DNA from: Treponema parvum
GTDB taxonomy: Bacteria; Spirochaetota; Spirochaetia; Treponematales; Treponemataceae
Assembly (NCBI RefSeq): GCF_017893945.1
Contig: NZ_CP054257.1
Coordinates: 806,001 to 870,000, forward strand
Reading direction: 5' to 3'
DNA length: 64,000 nucleotides
Part shown: positions 1 to 8,085 of the stretch, one piece after another
Layout of the letters: every line of letters begins with the position of its first letter
Position numbering within the stretch: the first letter of the stretch is position 1
Notes under the pieces: generated by a model
What the model saw: the letters and a program-made list of their open reading frames with translations, nothing else
Database searches by the model: none
Told to the model about the DNA's origin: nothing
Program-made: the position numbers and the translations under genes

Positions 1-19
1 ATATTTTAACTCATTAAAA

Positions 20-126
20 TTCGACAGTCGAACAAAATATCGATTTCGGAGACTGTTGAATTTGTGCATTGTAAAAAGTATACGGGTATACTAAAATTTG
101 CACTTTGGGAAATTCTGGTTTATAAT
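20..126 (+). promoter_or_regulatory. Promoter and operator-like palindromes of the ABC importer operon
   Basis: A -35-like TTGCAC (98-103) and a perfect -10 TATAAT (121-126) are spaced by 17 bp and predict a start near 133. Directly upstream of the -35 lies a perfect inverted repeat, AGTATAC-GG-GTATACT (77-92). A second one, TTCGACAGTCGAA, is at 20-32. The position of the 77-92 repeat suits a regulator binding site, perhaps for metal or substrate control. The regulator is unknown. Confidence 0.55.
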
Positions 127-162
127 TACGCTAATATTTTCACAAATTATTTTGGAGGATTT

Positions 163-1158
163 ATGAAAAAAATTTTATTTGCGGTACTTGCCTGTACGCT
201 TTTATCGGGCGCAGTATTTTCGAAAGGCGGAAACGACAAAGCTGATGAACCGCCTAAAGAACTTGTAGTGTGGAGCGCCGCTTCCGAAGACGAAGCGCAG
301 GCTCTTGTCGCAGCGTTTACAAAACTGCATCCGGAAATTTCAACAAGCATTATACGAGCAGGTTCCGGGGAATTGCTTACAAGGCTGAACGCCGAACAGC
401 CGCGTCCGAGCGGAGACGTTTTGATGGGTATTGCAAGAGAATCGTTCGATATGGCATACGAATTGTTCCGTCCGTATAAAACGGCAAATCATGCGAATAT
501 CGGCGAGAACGTTCGGGATCCGGTCGCTGTGCCGAAGTATTACGGGTTTTCAATGCCGTTGCAAGCTTTAATGGTAAACACCAATTTGTTAAAACCGGAA
601 GACTATCCCAAAACATGGAAAGATCTCATAAATCCGAAATATAAAGGCGAAATAGTACTTGCAAATCCGACGCTTTCCGGTTCGGCATACGCGCAGCTTT
701 ATATGTGGTACAAGTTCTACGGCGAAGATTTCGTAAGAACAATAGCGCAAACGGTAGTGTTCAATACGAGTTCTACGGCGGGCCCTGAAGCTGTTGCACG
801 CGGCGAATATGCTATCACCGCCACAGGGGAAGCAAATATTGCAAAATATATGGAAAAAGGCAACCCTGTAACTTTCGTATATCCGTCCGACGGAACGGGC
901 GCTCGTTTCGATGCGTCCGGCATAATCGATCACGGTCCGAACCCCAAAGCCGCCGAGCTTTTTATGGATTTTCTCACGTCAAAAGAAGCGTATCAAATCA
1001 TCTACGATACGCGCGGACGGCGTGTTGTTATTGCCGGTATTCCCGGTCCTAAACATTTACCGCCACTGGATAAAATCAAACTTGTCGAATATGACGCAAA
1101 AGAAGCCGCCGAGCTGCGTGAAGAATTGACAAGTAAATTTTCCGACATGATGAAATAA
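163..1158 (+). CDS. ABC importer substrate-binding protein, ferric-iron (Fbp/AfuA) type
   Basis: Periplasmic solute-binding protein of 331 residues that captures the ligand for the ABC importer encoded next. The N-terminus has a lysine-rich start, a hydrophobic stretch and a cleavage-like AVFSKGG, so it is exported. The body has the family 1 / ferric-binding pattern: an opening beta strand LVVWSAASEDEA, then PKYYGFSMPLQALMVNT, TWKDLINPKYKGEI and ATGEANIAKYMEKG. I chose ATG 163, preceded by GGAGG at 154-158; the frame is open upstream to 64 without a ribosome site. Ligand assignment is inference: the family includes Fe3+, phosphonate and sugar-phosphate binders. A ferrous transport operon lies close downstream, which favours iron. 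Confidence 0.8.
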   Translation: MKKILFAVLACTLLSGAVFSKGGNDKADEPPKELVVWSAASEDEAQALVAAFTKLHPEISTSIIRAGSGELLTRLNAEQPRPSGDVLMGIARESFDMAYELFRPYKTANHANIGENVRDPVAVPKYYGFSMPLQALMVNTNLLKPEDYPKTWKDLINPKYKGEIVLANPTLSGSAYAQLYMWYKFYGEDFVRTIAQTVVFNTSSTAGPEAVARGEYAITATGEANIAKYMEKGNPVTFVYPSDGTGARFDASGIIDHGPNPKAAELFMDFLTSKEAYQIIYDTRGRRVVIAGIPGPKHLPPLDKIKLVEYDAKEAAELREELTSKFSDMMK

Positions 1159-1192
1159 CAGCGTAAAAAAATACTTTCCATTTCATAAACTC

Positions 1193-1240
1193 GCACAGCC
1201 GTTATATCTTTTGATTTAAAGGCTGTGCATACATCTTTTT
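1193..1240 (+). terminator. Intercistronic hairpin with T tract (partial terminator)
   Basis: An 8-bp perfect stem, GCACAGCC (1193-1200) with GGCTGTGC (1221-1228), encloses a 20-nt loop and is followed by a run of T at 1235-1240. It sits between the binding-protein gene and the ATPase/permease genes. This is the expected place for an attenuator that gives more binding protein than membrane components. Confidence 0.5.
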
Positions 1241-1254
1241 TGGAGAATCCGAAT

Positions 1255-2367
1255 ATGAGTCTCAGCCTCAGTTACGATAAAATTAACAAAATATTTGATA
1301 AGGGGTCACACAATGAAGTTCACGCGCTAAAAGACGTAAGCTTCACTGTAGAACCCGGCGAACTTTTTTGCCTGCTTGGGCCTTCCGGCTGCGGAAAGAC
1401 AACTCTTTTGCGTAGTACGGCAGGTCTTGAATCCATAACCGGCGGACATATTTTATACGGCGATAATGATATGACTTCCATTCCTCCGTTTAAGCGGAAT
1501 ATCGGGATGGTATTTCAAAGCTTTGCGCTGTATCCGCACATGAGCATATTTGAAAATGTTGCCTACGGCCTTCGCGTTCGAAAAATTCCAAACGATGAAA
1601 TAAAGCGCAAAGTCACCGAAGTTATGGAGCTTGTCGGCTTGCAGGAAGAATTAAAACGCAATCCAAGCCCGACGGCGCTCTCGGGAGGGCAGCAGCAGAG
1701 GGTCGCAATCGCGCGCGCTCTGGTATACGATCCCGACCTTCTTCTTCTCGATGAACCCTTGGCAAACCTCGATGCAAAATTGCGCCGCTATATGCGCGCG
1801 GAAATACGCCGCATCCAAAAGGCAACAAATATAACTACGCTTTTTGTTACTCACGATCAGGAAGAAGCGATGGCCATAGGAGACCGTCTGGCTGTTTTCA
1901 AAAAAGGCGTCGTCGAGCAGATAGGTACGTCGGATGAATTATATACGAAGCCGCAAAACGCCTTTGTTGCAAATTTCATAGGCAAAATGAATTTTTTTCA
2001 CGGCAAACTCACGCCGAACGGCGCGGTTCTGGACTACGGCGGCATAAAGGTTGACGTACAAAAAGCAAGGCGGTATGTTTCTTCATCCGTATCCGACGGA
2101 GCCGATGTTGTCGTCGGAGCGCGTCCTGAACAGCTTTCGGTGTCTTCTAAAAAAACTGCCGACAGTATTCCCGGCGAAGTTAAAATCATTCAGCACCTTG
2201 GTCAATTTGTGCGTTATGAAGTCGAACTGCCGAAAGAAATTTCAAAAGTCCCCGTTGAAGTCGACATGCCGCACATGGAATCTGCAATCCGTGAGCTTGA
2301 TACTGCATACGTTTCTATAAAATCGGATCTGGCATACCTCTACCTGCATGACGGAGAAGACGAATGA
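1255..2367 (+). CDS. ABC importer ATP-binding protein, FbpC/PotA type
   Basis: Cytoplasmic ATPase (370 residues) that powers the importer. It shows Walker A GPSGCGKT, Q-loop VFQSFALYPHM, signature LSGGQQQR, Walker B LLLLDEP and a switch histidine in FVTHDQEEAMAIGD. A C-terminal TOBE-like region follows (VVVGARPEQLSV), as in FbpC, PotA and MalK. The start at 1255 is preferred because TGGAG lies 9 bp upstream; an in-frame GTG at 1225 would fall inside the hairpin. The stop overlaps the permease start by 4 bp (ATGA), so translation is coupled. It forms an operon with the genes on either side. Confidence 0.88.
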   Translation: MSLSLSYDKINKIFDKGSHNEVHALKDVSFTVEPGELFCLLGPSGCGKTTLLRSTAGLESITGGHILYGDNDMTSIPPFKRNIGMVFQSFALYPHMSIFENVAYGLRVRKIPNDEIKRKVTEVMELVGLQEELKRNPSPTALSGGQQQRVAIARALVYDPDLLLLDEPLANLDAKLRRYMRAEIRRIQKATNITTLFVTHDQEEAMAIGDRLAVFKKGVVEQIGTSDELYTKPQNAFVANFIGKMNFFHGKLTPNGAVLDYGGIKVDVQKARRYVSSSVSDGADVVVGARPEQLSVSSKKTADSIPGEVKIIQHLGQFVRYEVELPKEISKVPVEVDMPHMESAIRELDTAYVSIKSDLAYLYLHDGEDE

Positions 2368-4061
2368 AGCAACAAAAAGATCTGTTTCAAAAAGATTACA
2401 CGCAGCTGTTGGTGTTTTTTCTTCCGATGGCATTTTTGTGCGTGTTTTTATTTTGGCCGCTTGCGAATACGTTTTTACGCGCGTTTATGAAAACGGGCAA
2501 TAAATTTAATCTTGACAGCTTGAGCCTAGCGGGGTTTACGAAATTTTTTACAAGCGCTCTATATAAACGGAGTCTCAAAAATTCATTTATTGTCGGTTTT
2601 TCGGTAACATTGTTGTCGCTGCTGGTAGGTTTGCCGATGGGGTATTTTGTCGCCCGCGTAAAAATGCCCGCAAAAAAACTCATGCTTTCTTTGGGCGTTC
2701 TGCCGATAATCATGCCGTCGTTCGTCGGCGCATTTTCATGGATCATCTTACTTGGGCGGCAAGGCATCGTACGCCATTTTTTTAATTTGATTCTTGCTCC
2801 TTTAGGTATAACGCTGCCGCCGGTCTACGGACTGTTCGGTATGATTTTCTGCATGACGATGACTTATTATCCATTCGTTTTTATGCTGTGTGAAGGGGCT
2901 TTCGCATCGGCAAACGCGCTGCTTGAAGATTCCGCAATGCTCATGGGCGCTTCCCGCGCATATATTTTTCGTACGATCACATTTCCGCTCATCCTTCCGA
3001 GCTTGGGAGCTGCAGCTCTGCTCGTATTCGTGCGCTCGATCGGAAACTTCGGTATACCGGCCGTCATCGGCGGCGACGAATACGTGCTGCCGACGCTTAT
3101 CTATTTCCGCGTAAACGGTTTTTGGGATATCAACGGCGCGGCATCCATCGCGGTTGTAAATGTCGTCATTACCGGCATCGTTTTATTCTTGCAAAAGTAT
3201 GTCGTTTCGCGGCGAAAATATGAAACGATAAGCGCAACTCATGCGAAGATCAAAACTCATACGCATCCGGTTATCTGCGTCATCGCGGTGATATACTGTC
3301 TTATCATATTGTTGATTTCGCTTGCGCCGCAATTTACGATTATCATAATGTCGTTTTTTGAAAAATGGTCGGGCTTGCTTCCTGAAAAATTTACTTTCAC
3401 GAATTACACAATCATTCCTCAAAAATCGCATAATGAATTATTTAATTCGTTCTATCTTTCGGTTTGTGCAACGCTGTTCACCGCTATACTGGGAAGCATA
3501 ATTGCCTATATAACCGAGCGGAAAAGACCGAAAGGCGGCGCAATACTCGATATGGCGATAATGGCCCCATTTATTTTACCGGGTACGGTAGTTTCGGTTG
3601 CGCTCATTTCGGCGTTCAGCGGACGCGCCGTTATTTCACTTGGCGGTACATATACGATTATAATAATTTCATACATGATTCGGCGAACTCCTTATGTGTA
3701 TCGTTCCGTTTCCGCAAATTTAACGCAGCTAAATCCTGCGCTTGAAGAAGCGTCAACCATTGCCGGCGCGCATTGGATTTACACTTTTTTAAAAGTAAGC
3801 GTTCCGCTGATCCTACCCGGTATTGTAAGCGGTTCGATTTTGACTTTTTCAACGTTGCTGCAGGAATTGAGTACGACAATTTTACTGTATGGCGCAAAGA
3901 CACGTACCGTTCCCGTACAGATTTACGGCGCGGTTGCCGACGGCGCGCTAGGTGAAGCAAGCGCATTATCGGTCATCTTGCTTATCATAGTATTTTTAAT
4001 CGTATACTCCGCAAATAAACTGCAAAAAAGCAATTTGTCATCGGGATTTAAACTCGGTTGA
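2364..4061 (+). CDS. ABC importer permease, duplicated FbpB/ThiP-type
   Basis: Inner-membrane permease of 565 residues, long enough for two fused six-helix permease halves, as in FbpB. Each half carries an EAA-type loop that contacts the ATPase: EDSAMLMGASRAYIFRTITFPLILPS in the first half, here cited by its core SAMLMGASRAYIFRTITFP, and EEASTIAGAHWIYTFLKVSVP in the second, core ASTIAGAHWIYTFLKVSVP. Many hydrophobic segments of about 20 residues are seen. It overlaps the ATPase gene by 4 bp. A long hairpin follows the stop codon, so this is the last gene of the operon. Ferric iron as ligand is inferred from family likeness only. Confidence 0.85.
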   Translation: MKQQKDLFQKDYTQLLVFFLPMAFLCVFLFWPLANTFLRAFMKTGNKFNLDSLSLAGFTKFFTSALYKRSLKNSFIVGFSVTLLSLLVGLPMGYFVARVKMPAKKLMLSLGVLPIIMPSFVGAFSWIILLGRQGIVRHFFNLILAPLGITLPPVYGLFGMIFCMTMTYYPFVFMLCEGAFASANALLEDSAMLMGASRAYIFRTITFPLILPSLGAAALLVFVRSIGNFGIPAVIGGDEYVLPTLIYFRVNGFWDINGAASIAVVNVVITGIVLFLQKYVVSRRKYETISATHAKIKTHTHPVICVIAVIYCLIILLISLAPQFTIIIMSFFEKWSGLLPEKFTFTNYTIIPQKSHNELFNSFYLSVCATLFTAILGSIIAYITERKRPKGGAILDMAIMAPFILPGTVVSVALISAFSGRAVISLGGTYTIIIISYMIRRTPYVYRSVSANLTQLNPALEEASTIAGAHWIYTFLKVSVPLILPGIVSGSILTFSTLLQELSTTILLYGAKTRTVPVQIYGAVADGALGEASALSVILLIIVFLIVYSANKLQKSNLSSGFKLG

Positions 4062-4065
4062 TGCG

Positions 4066-4149
4066 AAAAAAGCGGCGGTAAATGTATAAATCTGCAAATT
4101 TATAGATCTGCCGCCGAACTTCTTGCACGGACAGTCCACGCCGCTTTTT
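4066..4149 (+). terminator. Composite hairpin terminator after the ABC importer operon
   Basis: AAAAAGCGGCG (4066-4076) can pair with CGCCGCTTTTT (4139-4149), ending in T5. An inner hairpin is nested inside it: GGCGG and TATAAAT pair with ATTTATA and CCGCC (about 4074-4115). The downstream T run supports intrinsic termination. Confidence 0.5.
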
Positions 4150-4208
4150 GTACCGCTTTCGCACGATTGCGTATTTCCTCACATAAAAATCTAACTCAAA
4201 TGCAATTG

Positions 4209-4237
4209 TTGACAGATAATATAAGTTAGTGTATCCT
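4209..4237 (+). promoter_or_regulatory. Promoter of the feo operon
   Basis: A consensus -35 TTGACA (4209-4214) and a -10-like TATCCT (4232-4237) are spaced by 17 bp, predicting a start near 4244. A short inverted repeat, TTAG-N6-CTAA, overlaps the -10. It could be a metal-regulator half-site pair of DtxR/TroR type, but it does not match a full known operator. Confidence 0.5.
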
Positions 4238-4280
4238 AATGTCAGATGGATATTGCTTTTTTCTGTCTGCGGAGGGAAGT

Positions 4281-4493
4281 ATGCCTTTGACGGTCGTGTC
4301 GCAAGGTAGTTTGGTAAAAGTTAAAAGAATCGGCGGCAGTGCGGCCGTAAAGCAGCATCTGAACGAATTGGGATTTAACGTGGGAACGGAAGTTACGGTC
4401 GTATCCGTTTTAGACGGAAGTTTGATCGTAAAAGTTAAGGAATCCCGCATAGCGCTGGACTCTAATTTGGCAGGCAAGATATTTTGCGCATAA
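4281..4493 (+). CDS. feoA: FeoA domain protein (first copy)
   Basis: Small cytoplasmic protein of 70 residues with the SH3-like FeoA fold. It has the family pattern KVKRIGGSAAVKQHLNELGF, then VGTEVTVVS and KVKESRIALDSNLAGKI. FeoA proteins act with FeoB in ferrous iron uptake. I chose ATG 4281 because GGAGGG lies at 4271-4276. An in-frame ATG at 4239 overlaps the promoter -10 and is unlikely. It is the first gene of the iron operon, separated by 164 bp from a second FeoA gene. Two FeoA copies before FeoB is a known variation. Which copy is essential cannot be told. Confidence 0.85.
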   Translation: MPLTVVSQGSLVKVKRIGGSAAVKQHLNELGFNVGTEVTVVSVLDGSLIVKVKESRIALDSNLAGKIFCA

Positions 4494-4657
4494 GAGTGTT
4501 ACGCTCGTACGTCAACGAATATCCCTTTTTAAAAGTTTAAAGGCTTATTTTTTAAATCAAATAATCATTCCAGTTTCTCGTGTATGAAAGTGCGGATCTT
4601 AGAATGACGGTTTTGTGTATAGTTTAATTTGTATTTTTTATTAGGAGATATAAAGGT

Positions 4658-4879
4658 ATGAAAACTTTACGCGACATTCCTGTCGGTTCGACTGCTAAAG
4701 TAAAGCAGTTGCATGGCGGCGGCGCTCTGAAGCGGCGTCTTATGGATATGGGAATAACAAACGGCAGCGAGCTGTTTGTCAGAAAAGTGGCGCCGTTGGG
4801 GGATCCTGTAGAGATCACTATACGCGGGTATGAATTGTCCGTACGCAAAGATGATGCGGACTGTGTTGAAATGGTTTGA
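4658..4879 (+). CDS. feoA: FeoA domain protein (second copy)
   Basis: Second FeoA protein, 73 residues, with TLRDIPVGSTAKVKQLHGGG, RRLMDMGITNGSELFV and IRGYELSVRKDDADCVEM, the classic FeoA layout including the conserved LMDMG stretch. AGGAG at 4643-4647 supports ATG 4658. Its stop lies 9 bp before FeoB, so the two are cotranscribed and likely translationally linked. It resembles canonical FeoA more than the first copy does, so it is the better candidate for the direct FeoB partner (inference). Confidence 0.88.
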   Translation: MKTLRDIPVGSTAKVKQLHGGGALKRRLMDMGITNGSELFVRKVAPLGDPVEITIRGYELSVRKDDADCVEMV

Positions 4880-4888
4880 CGGGGTAAA

Positions 4889-7066
4889 ATGATGAGTATA
4901 AGAATTGCATTAGCGGGTAACCCGAACAGCGGAAAAACGACTTTGTTTAACTCTTTGACCGGCGCCAGTCAGTATGTGGGAAACTGGCCGGGAGTTACTG
5001 TTGAAAAAAAAGAAGGAAAGATAAAGGGAAGCGATACGATAGTAACGGACCTTCCCGGTATTTATTCTCTTTCTCCGTATACTTTGGAAGAGGTAGTGAG
5101 CCGTGATTATCTTATTAAAGACGATCCGGATGCGGTTTTGAACATTGTGGATTCGACGAATATAGAACGCAACCTGTATTTGACGACACAGATCCTTGAA
5201 TTGGGCAAGCCTGTGGTTATAGCGTTGAACATGATCGACGCTTTGAAAAAATCAGGTGACAAAATTGATACTGCAAAACTTTCATCCGAACTGGGATGTA
5301 AAATCGTTGAAACTTCGGCCCTTCACGGAACGGGAGTAAAAGAGGCTGCGAAGGCTGCAGCGGAAGCCGCATTACAAAAATCTTCCGTTCCGTCCGCCTG
5401 TTTCAGTGCCGACGTGGAAGCGGCCATTAAAGAGATGACCGCCGTCCTTCCTTCTTCGATCGACGAAGTTCTTAAAAGATGGTATGCCATTAAATTGCTT
5501 GAGCGCGACAAGGTTGTGCTCGAGCAGCTGAAGCTCGGCAAGAGCGAACTTGAAAAAGCGGAAGCTATTTCTAAAAAACTTGAAAACGCAAAAAACGATG
5601 ATATTGAATCGATCATCACGAACGAACGCTATAACTATATCACCGGCATAGTCAGCCGCTGTGTAAAAAAATCGGGTAAAAAACTCACGAGGTCGGACAG
5701 AATCGACCAGATAGTTACGAACCGATGGCTGGGTATTCCCATATTCCTGCTTGTAATGTGGGGCGTTTACTATGTTTCGGTTACTACGATAGGTACATGG
5801 CTTACCGACTGGACCAACGATTCTTTCGTGGCGGGGCTGCAGGAAATCGTTCAGGGCTGGATGGAAGGCGCCGGCGTAAATGAAATTCTTATTGACTGTA
5901 TCGTAAACGGAATTATGGGCGGACTCGGCGCTATCCTAGGCTTCGTTCCTCAGATGGCTATTCTGTTCCTTTTGCTTTCTATAATTGAAGACTGCGGCTA
6001 CATGGTTCGTATAGCCTTCGTTATGGACCGCATATTCAGAAGATTCGGTCTGTCCGGCAAAAGCTTTATTCCTCTTTTGATCTCTTCAGGCTGCGGCGTT
6101 CCGGGTATCATGGCTTCTAAAACCATCGAAAACGACAATGACCGCCGTCTTACCATTCTTACCACGACGTGGATTCCGTGCGGTGCAAAATTGCCTGTCA
6201 TAGCACTTATGGCGGGTGTTTTGGCCGGCTCTATGACGAATCTTAATGAAGGAAATGTTGCCGCTCTGATGTACGCAACCGGGCTTTGTTCCGTTCTTGT
6301 TTCTGCGGTTATCCTTAAAAAGACAAAGCCGTTCCACGGCGAAGCCGCTCCGTTTGTAATGGAATTGCCCCAGTATCACCTTCCTCAGGCAAAGACCGTT
6401 CTTTTACACACTTGGGAACGCTTACGCGGCTTTATGATAAAAGCGGGTACAATATTGTTCCTTGCCTGTATCGTAATTTGGTTCTTGTCCAGCTACGGCT
6501 TCGGTGAAGAAGGATTCGGGCTTGTTGATTCTCCTGATTCGCTGATGGCGGTGTTGGGCAATGCTATTCGCCGCATCTTCATACCGCTGGGCTTCGGCGG
6601 AGCTGACGGCGGTTGGCAGGCTGCCGCTTCTTCTATTGCAGGATTTTCCGCTAAAGAAGCGATAGTAAGCACTATGGGCGTTCTTGCCAATGTGGATGAA
6701 GAGCTTGTGGAAGAAGCCGGCGAAGTTGCCGTCGCTATAGCTTCATGGTTCCCGACCGCTGCAGCCGCGATAAGCTTCCTCGTGTTTAATCTTCTTGATT
6801 CTCCGTGTGTGGCGGCTATAGGTGTAATGGCGAGCGAACTTAAAGACCGCAAATGGTTCTGGTTTGCCATTTTGTTCCAGAATATTTGGGCTTATGTGAT
6901 TGCGCTTTGCGTGTACAACTATATGATGCTTGCGGCAGGCGTGTTTACCGCAGGAACTGTAGCGGCGATCATCTTTACGGTTATAATCTTGTACATGCTT
7001 TTCCGAAAGGATCCGTACAAGGGAATGTCTTTTGAAGTGAAGCGTTCCGTAGCCGCTGCGGTTTAA
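4889..7066 (+). CDS. feoB: Ferrous iron transporter FeoB
   Basis: Inner-membrane Fe2+ transporter of 725 residues. The N-terminal G domain shows G1 GNPNSGKTTLFN, G2 region GNWPGVTVEKKEG, G3 DLPGIYSLSPY and G4 NMID. A helical spacer region follows (about 165-270), then the membrane domain with two Gate motifs, around IPLLISSGCGVPGIMA and the KEAIVSTMGVL region. The conserved Cys in SGCGVPG is present. Length matches the family. It lies 9 bp after feoA and is followed by small membrane proteins often linked to FeoB. Start is ATG 4889 or the adjacent ATG 4892. Confidence 0.95.
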   Translation: MMSIRIALAGNPNSGKTTLFNSLTGASQYVGNWPGVTVEKKEGKIKGSDTIVTDLPGIYSLSPYTLEEVVSRDYLIKDDPDAVLNIVDSTNIERNLYLTTQILELGKPVVIALNMIDALKKSGDKIDTAKLSSELGCKIVETSALHGTGVKEAAKAAAEAALQKSSVPSACFSADVEAAIKEMTAVLPSSIDEVLKRWYAIKLLERDKVVLEQLKLGKSELEKAEAISKKLENAKNDDIESIITNERYNYITGIVSRCVKKSGKKLTRSDRIDQIVTNRWLGIPIFLLVMWGVYYVSVTTIGTWLTDWTNDSFVAGLQEIVQGWMEGAGVNEILIDCIVNGIMGGLGAILGFVPQMAILFLLLSIIEDCGYMVRIAFVMDRIFRRFGLSGKSFIPLLISSGCGVPGIMASKTIENDNDRRLTILTTTWIPCGAKLPVIALMAGVLAGSMTNLNEGNVAALMYATGLCSVLVSAVILKKTKPFHGEAAPFVMELPQYHLPQAKTVLLHTWERLRGFMIKAGTILFLACIVIWFLSSYGFGEEGFGLVDSPDSLMAVLGNAIRRIFIPLGFGGADGGWQAAASSIAGFSAKEAIVSTMGVLANVDEELVEEAGEVAVAIASWFPTAAAAISFLVFNLLDSPCVAAIGVMASELKDRKWFWFAILFQNIWAYVIALCVYNYMMLAAGVFTAGTVAAIIFTVIILYMLFRKDPYKGMSFEVKRSVAAAV

Positions 7067-7092
7067 AAGCGTCTATGGGAGGAACTGCTTCG

Positions 7093-7203
7093 GTGCTTTC
7101 AATGGGGTATGCCATTGCCCTGTTGATAATTGCGTATTTGACTTTAACGGCAGTTTCCGTTCTTATCAGATTTTTGAAAAAAAAGTTCGGTAAGAAAAAA
7201 TAA
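7093..7203 (+). CDS. Tiny single-helix membrane protein of the feo operon
   Basis: A protein of about 36 residues: one hydrophobic helix (LSMGYAIALLIIAYLTLTAV) followed by a strongly basic tail with KKKFGKKK. It lies between feoB and the FeoB-associated cysteine protein. GTG 7093 is chosen because GGGAGGAA lies at 7077-7084; ATG 7075 (42 residues, no ribosome site) and ATG 7102 are alternatives. The form, one helix with cytoplasmic lysines, resembles small subunits that stabilise a membrane transporter. I do not recognise a named family and the function is open. Confidence 0.55.
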   Translation: MLSMGYAIALLIIAYLTLTAVSVLIRFLKKKFGKKK

Positions 7204-7276
7204 CATCGAGCGGTGTTTTGCAAAGGATGTACGCTTTTGTCACCTTGCAAAACACCCGTTTTGTAACGGAGTGTTT

Positions 7277-7462
7277 ATGGTTGCCAATCTCGTTGCAGGC
7301 GGACTTTTGCTTTGCTGTATTGCAGGCGCCGTATTTTATATTCTGCGCCAGAGAAAGATCGCTATTGAAAATAACAATCCCATATGCATAGGTTGTCCCG
7401 GCGCGGCTTCGTGTAGAAATCATTGCCACGGTACAACTTCAAGGGAGAAAAAGAAAAAATGA
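7277..7462 (+). CDS. FeoB-associated Cys-rich membrane protein
   Basis: A 61-residue protein with an N-terminal membrane helix (VANLVAGGLLLCCIAGAVFY) and a short cytoplasmic part with CIGCPGAASCRNHCHG. This cysteine/histidine arrangement matches the FeoB-associated Cys-rich membrane protein family that follows feoB in many anaerobes. A role in iron delivery or sensing next to FeoB is inferred from context. The start is ATG 7277, with CGGAG 6 bp upstream; a GTG at 7271 is also possible. The stop overlaps the next start by 4 bp (ATGA), so the two are coupled. Confidence 0.75.
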   Translation: MVANLVAGGLLLCCIAGAVFYILRQRKIAIENNNPICIGCPGAASCRNHCHGTTSREKKKK

Positions 7463-7827
7463 TAAATATTATTATTGTTGCGCTTCTTGCCGTCATTATT
7501 TTTGTAGCCGTTAAAGTGAGCGCGAAACATCTTCGCGGAGAAGGTTCTTGTTGTACAGGCGGCGGTTCTTCCGTAATCCGTGAGCACAAAAAACTTGATG
7601 ATCCCGTTATTGCCAAAAAGACAGTGAAAATAGGCGGCATGAGCTGTGAAAATTGTGCGGCACGCGTAGAACACGCAGTGAATAAGATTGAAGGCGCCGC
7701 TTGCGAAGTAAATTTAAATGTAAATACCGCGGAAATATCTCTCAGCCGCAAAATTCCCGACGAAGAATTAAAGGCTGCGATCGAAAAAGCAGGCTATGAA
7801 GTAAAGTCTTTTGAGGACTTGAATTGA
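7459..7827 (+). CDS. Membrane-anchored heavy-metal-associated (HMA) domain protein
   Basis: Protein of 122 residues: an N-terminal membrane helix (IIIVALLAVIIFVAVKV), a short CC-containing linker, then an HMA domain with the metal site GGMSCENCAARVEHAV, where the CxxC binds a soft metal such as Cu+. The rest follows the ferredoxin-like HMA fold, ending GYEVKSFEDL. It is the last gene of the feo operon by spacing and overlaps the preceding gene by 4 bp. A membrane-tied metallochaperone in an iron operon suggests linked handling of copper or other metals; that link is inference. Confidence 0.8.
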   Translation: MINIIIVALLAVIIFVAVKVSAKHLRGEGSCCTGGGSSVIREHKKLDDPVIAKKTVKIGGMSCENCAARVEHAVNKIEGAACEVNLNVNTAEISLSRKIPDEELKAAIEKAGYEVKSFEDLN

Positions 7828-7847
7828 AGGTAAAATAGTTTGGCGCA

Positions 7848-7871
7848 GCCGTGCGTAGGTTGCCGCACGGC
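7848..7871 (+). terminator. Hairpin after the feo operon
   Basis: Perfect 8-bp stem, GCCGTGCG (7848-7855) with CGCACGGC (7864-7871) and an 8-nt loop. Only a weak A/T stretch follows, so termination efficiency is uncertain. Confidence 0.4.
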
Positions 7872-7950
7872 AGAAATTTTCCGGCGCGAAAGCTGGAAAG
7901 TGCAGCCGGCCATTTCACGGGTGGTTATTCAAACAAAATTTTTACCGCTT

Positions 7951-7980
7951 TTTGCATTTCCCGCACAAATCATGTATAAT
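7951..7980 (+). promoter_or_regulatory. Promoter of the tricarboxylate transporter operon
   Basis: A perfect -10 TATAAT (7975-7980) has a weak -35 (TTTGCA, 7951-7956) 18 bp upstream. The predicted start near 7987 gives a leader of about 100 nt before the first gene. The rest of the 7828-8085 gap holds only the hairpin described separately. Confidence 0.5.
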
Positions 7981-8085
7981 ATCTTAAAATACTCTAAAAC
8001 GATCGCCGCCAGCTTAAAAAATTGAATTTTTATCGGCTGATCGGTTTTCGGTAATTTTTTGTAATAGTTTTAGTGGAGGAATAAA

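Noticed and set aside
4215..4241. Fur or DtxR box at the feo promoter
   Set aside because: GATAATATAAG and TTAG-N6-CTAA only partly match the known 19-bp operators, so no regulator is assigned.
7840..8025. 61-residue frame before tctC
   Set aside because: It covers a hairpin and the tctC promoter and has no ribosome site.
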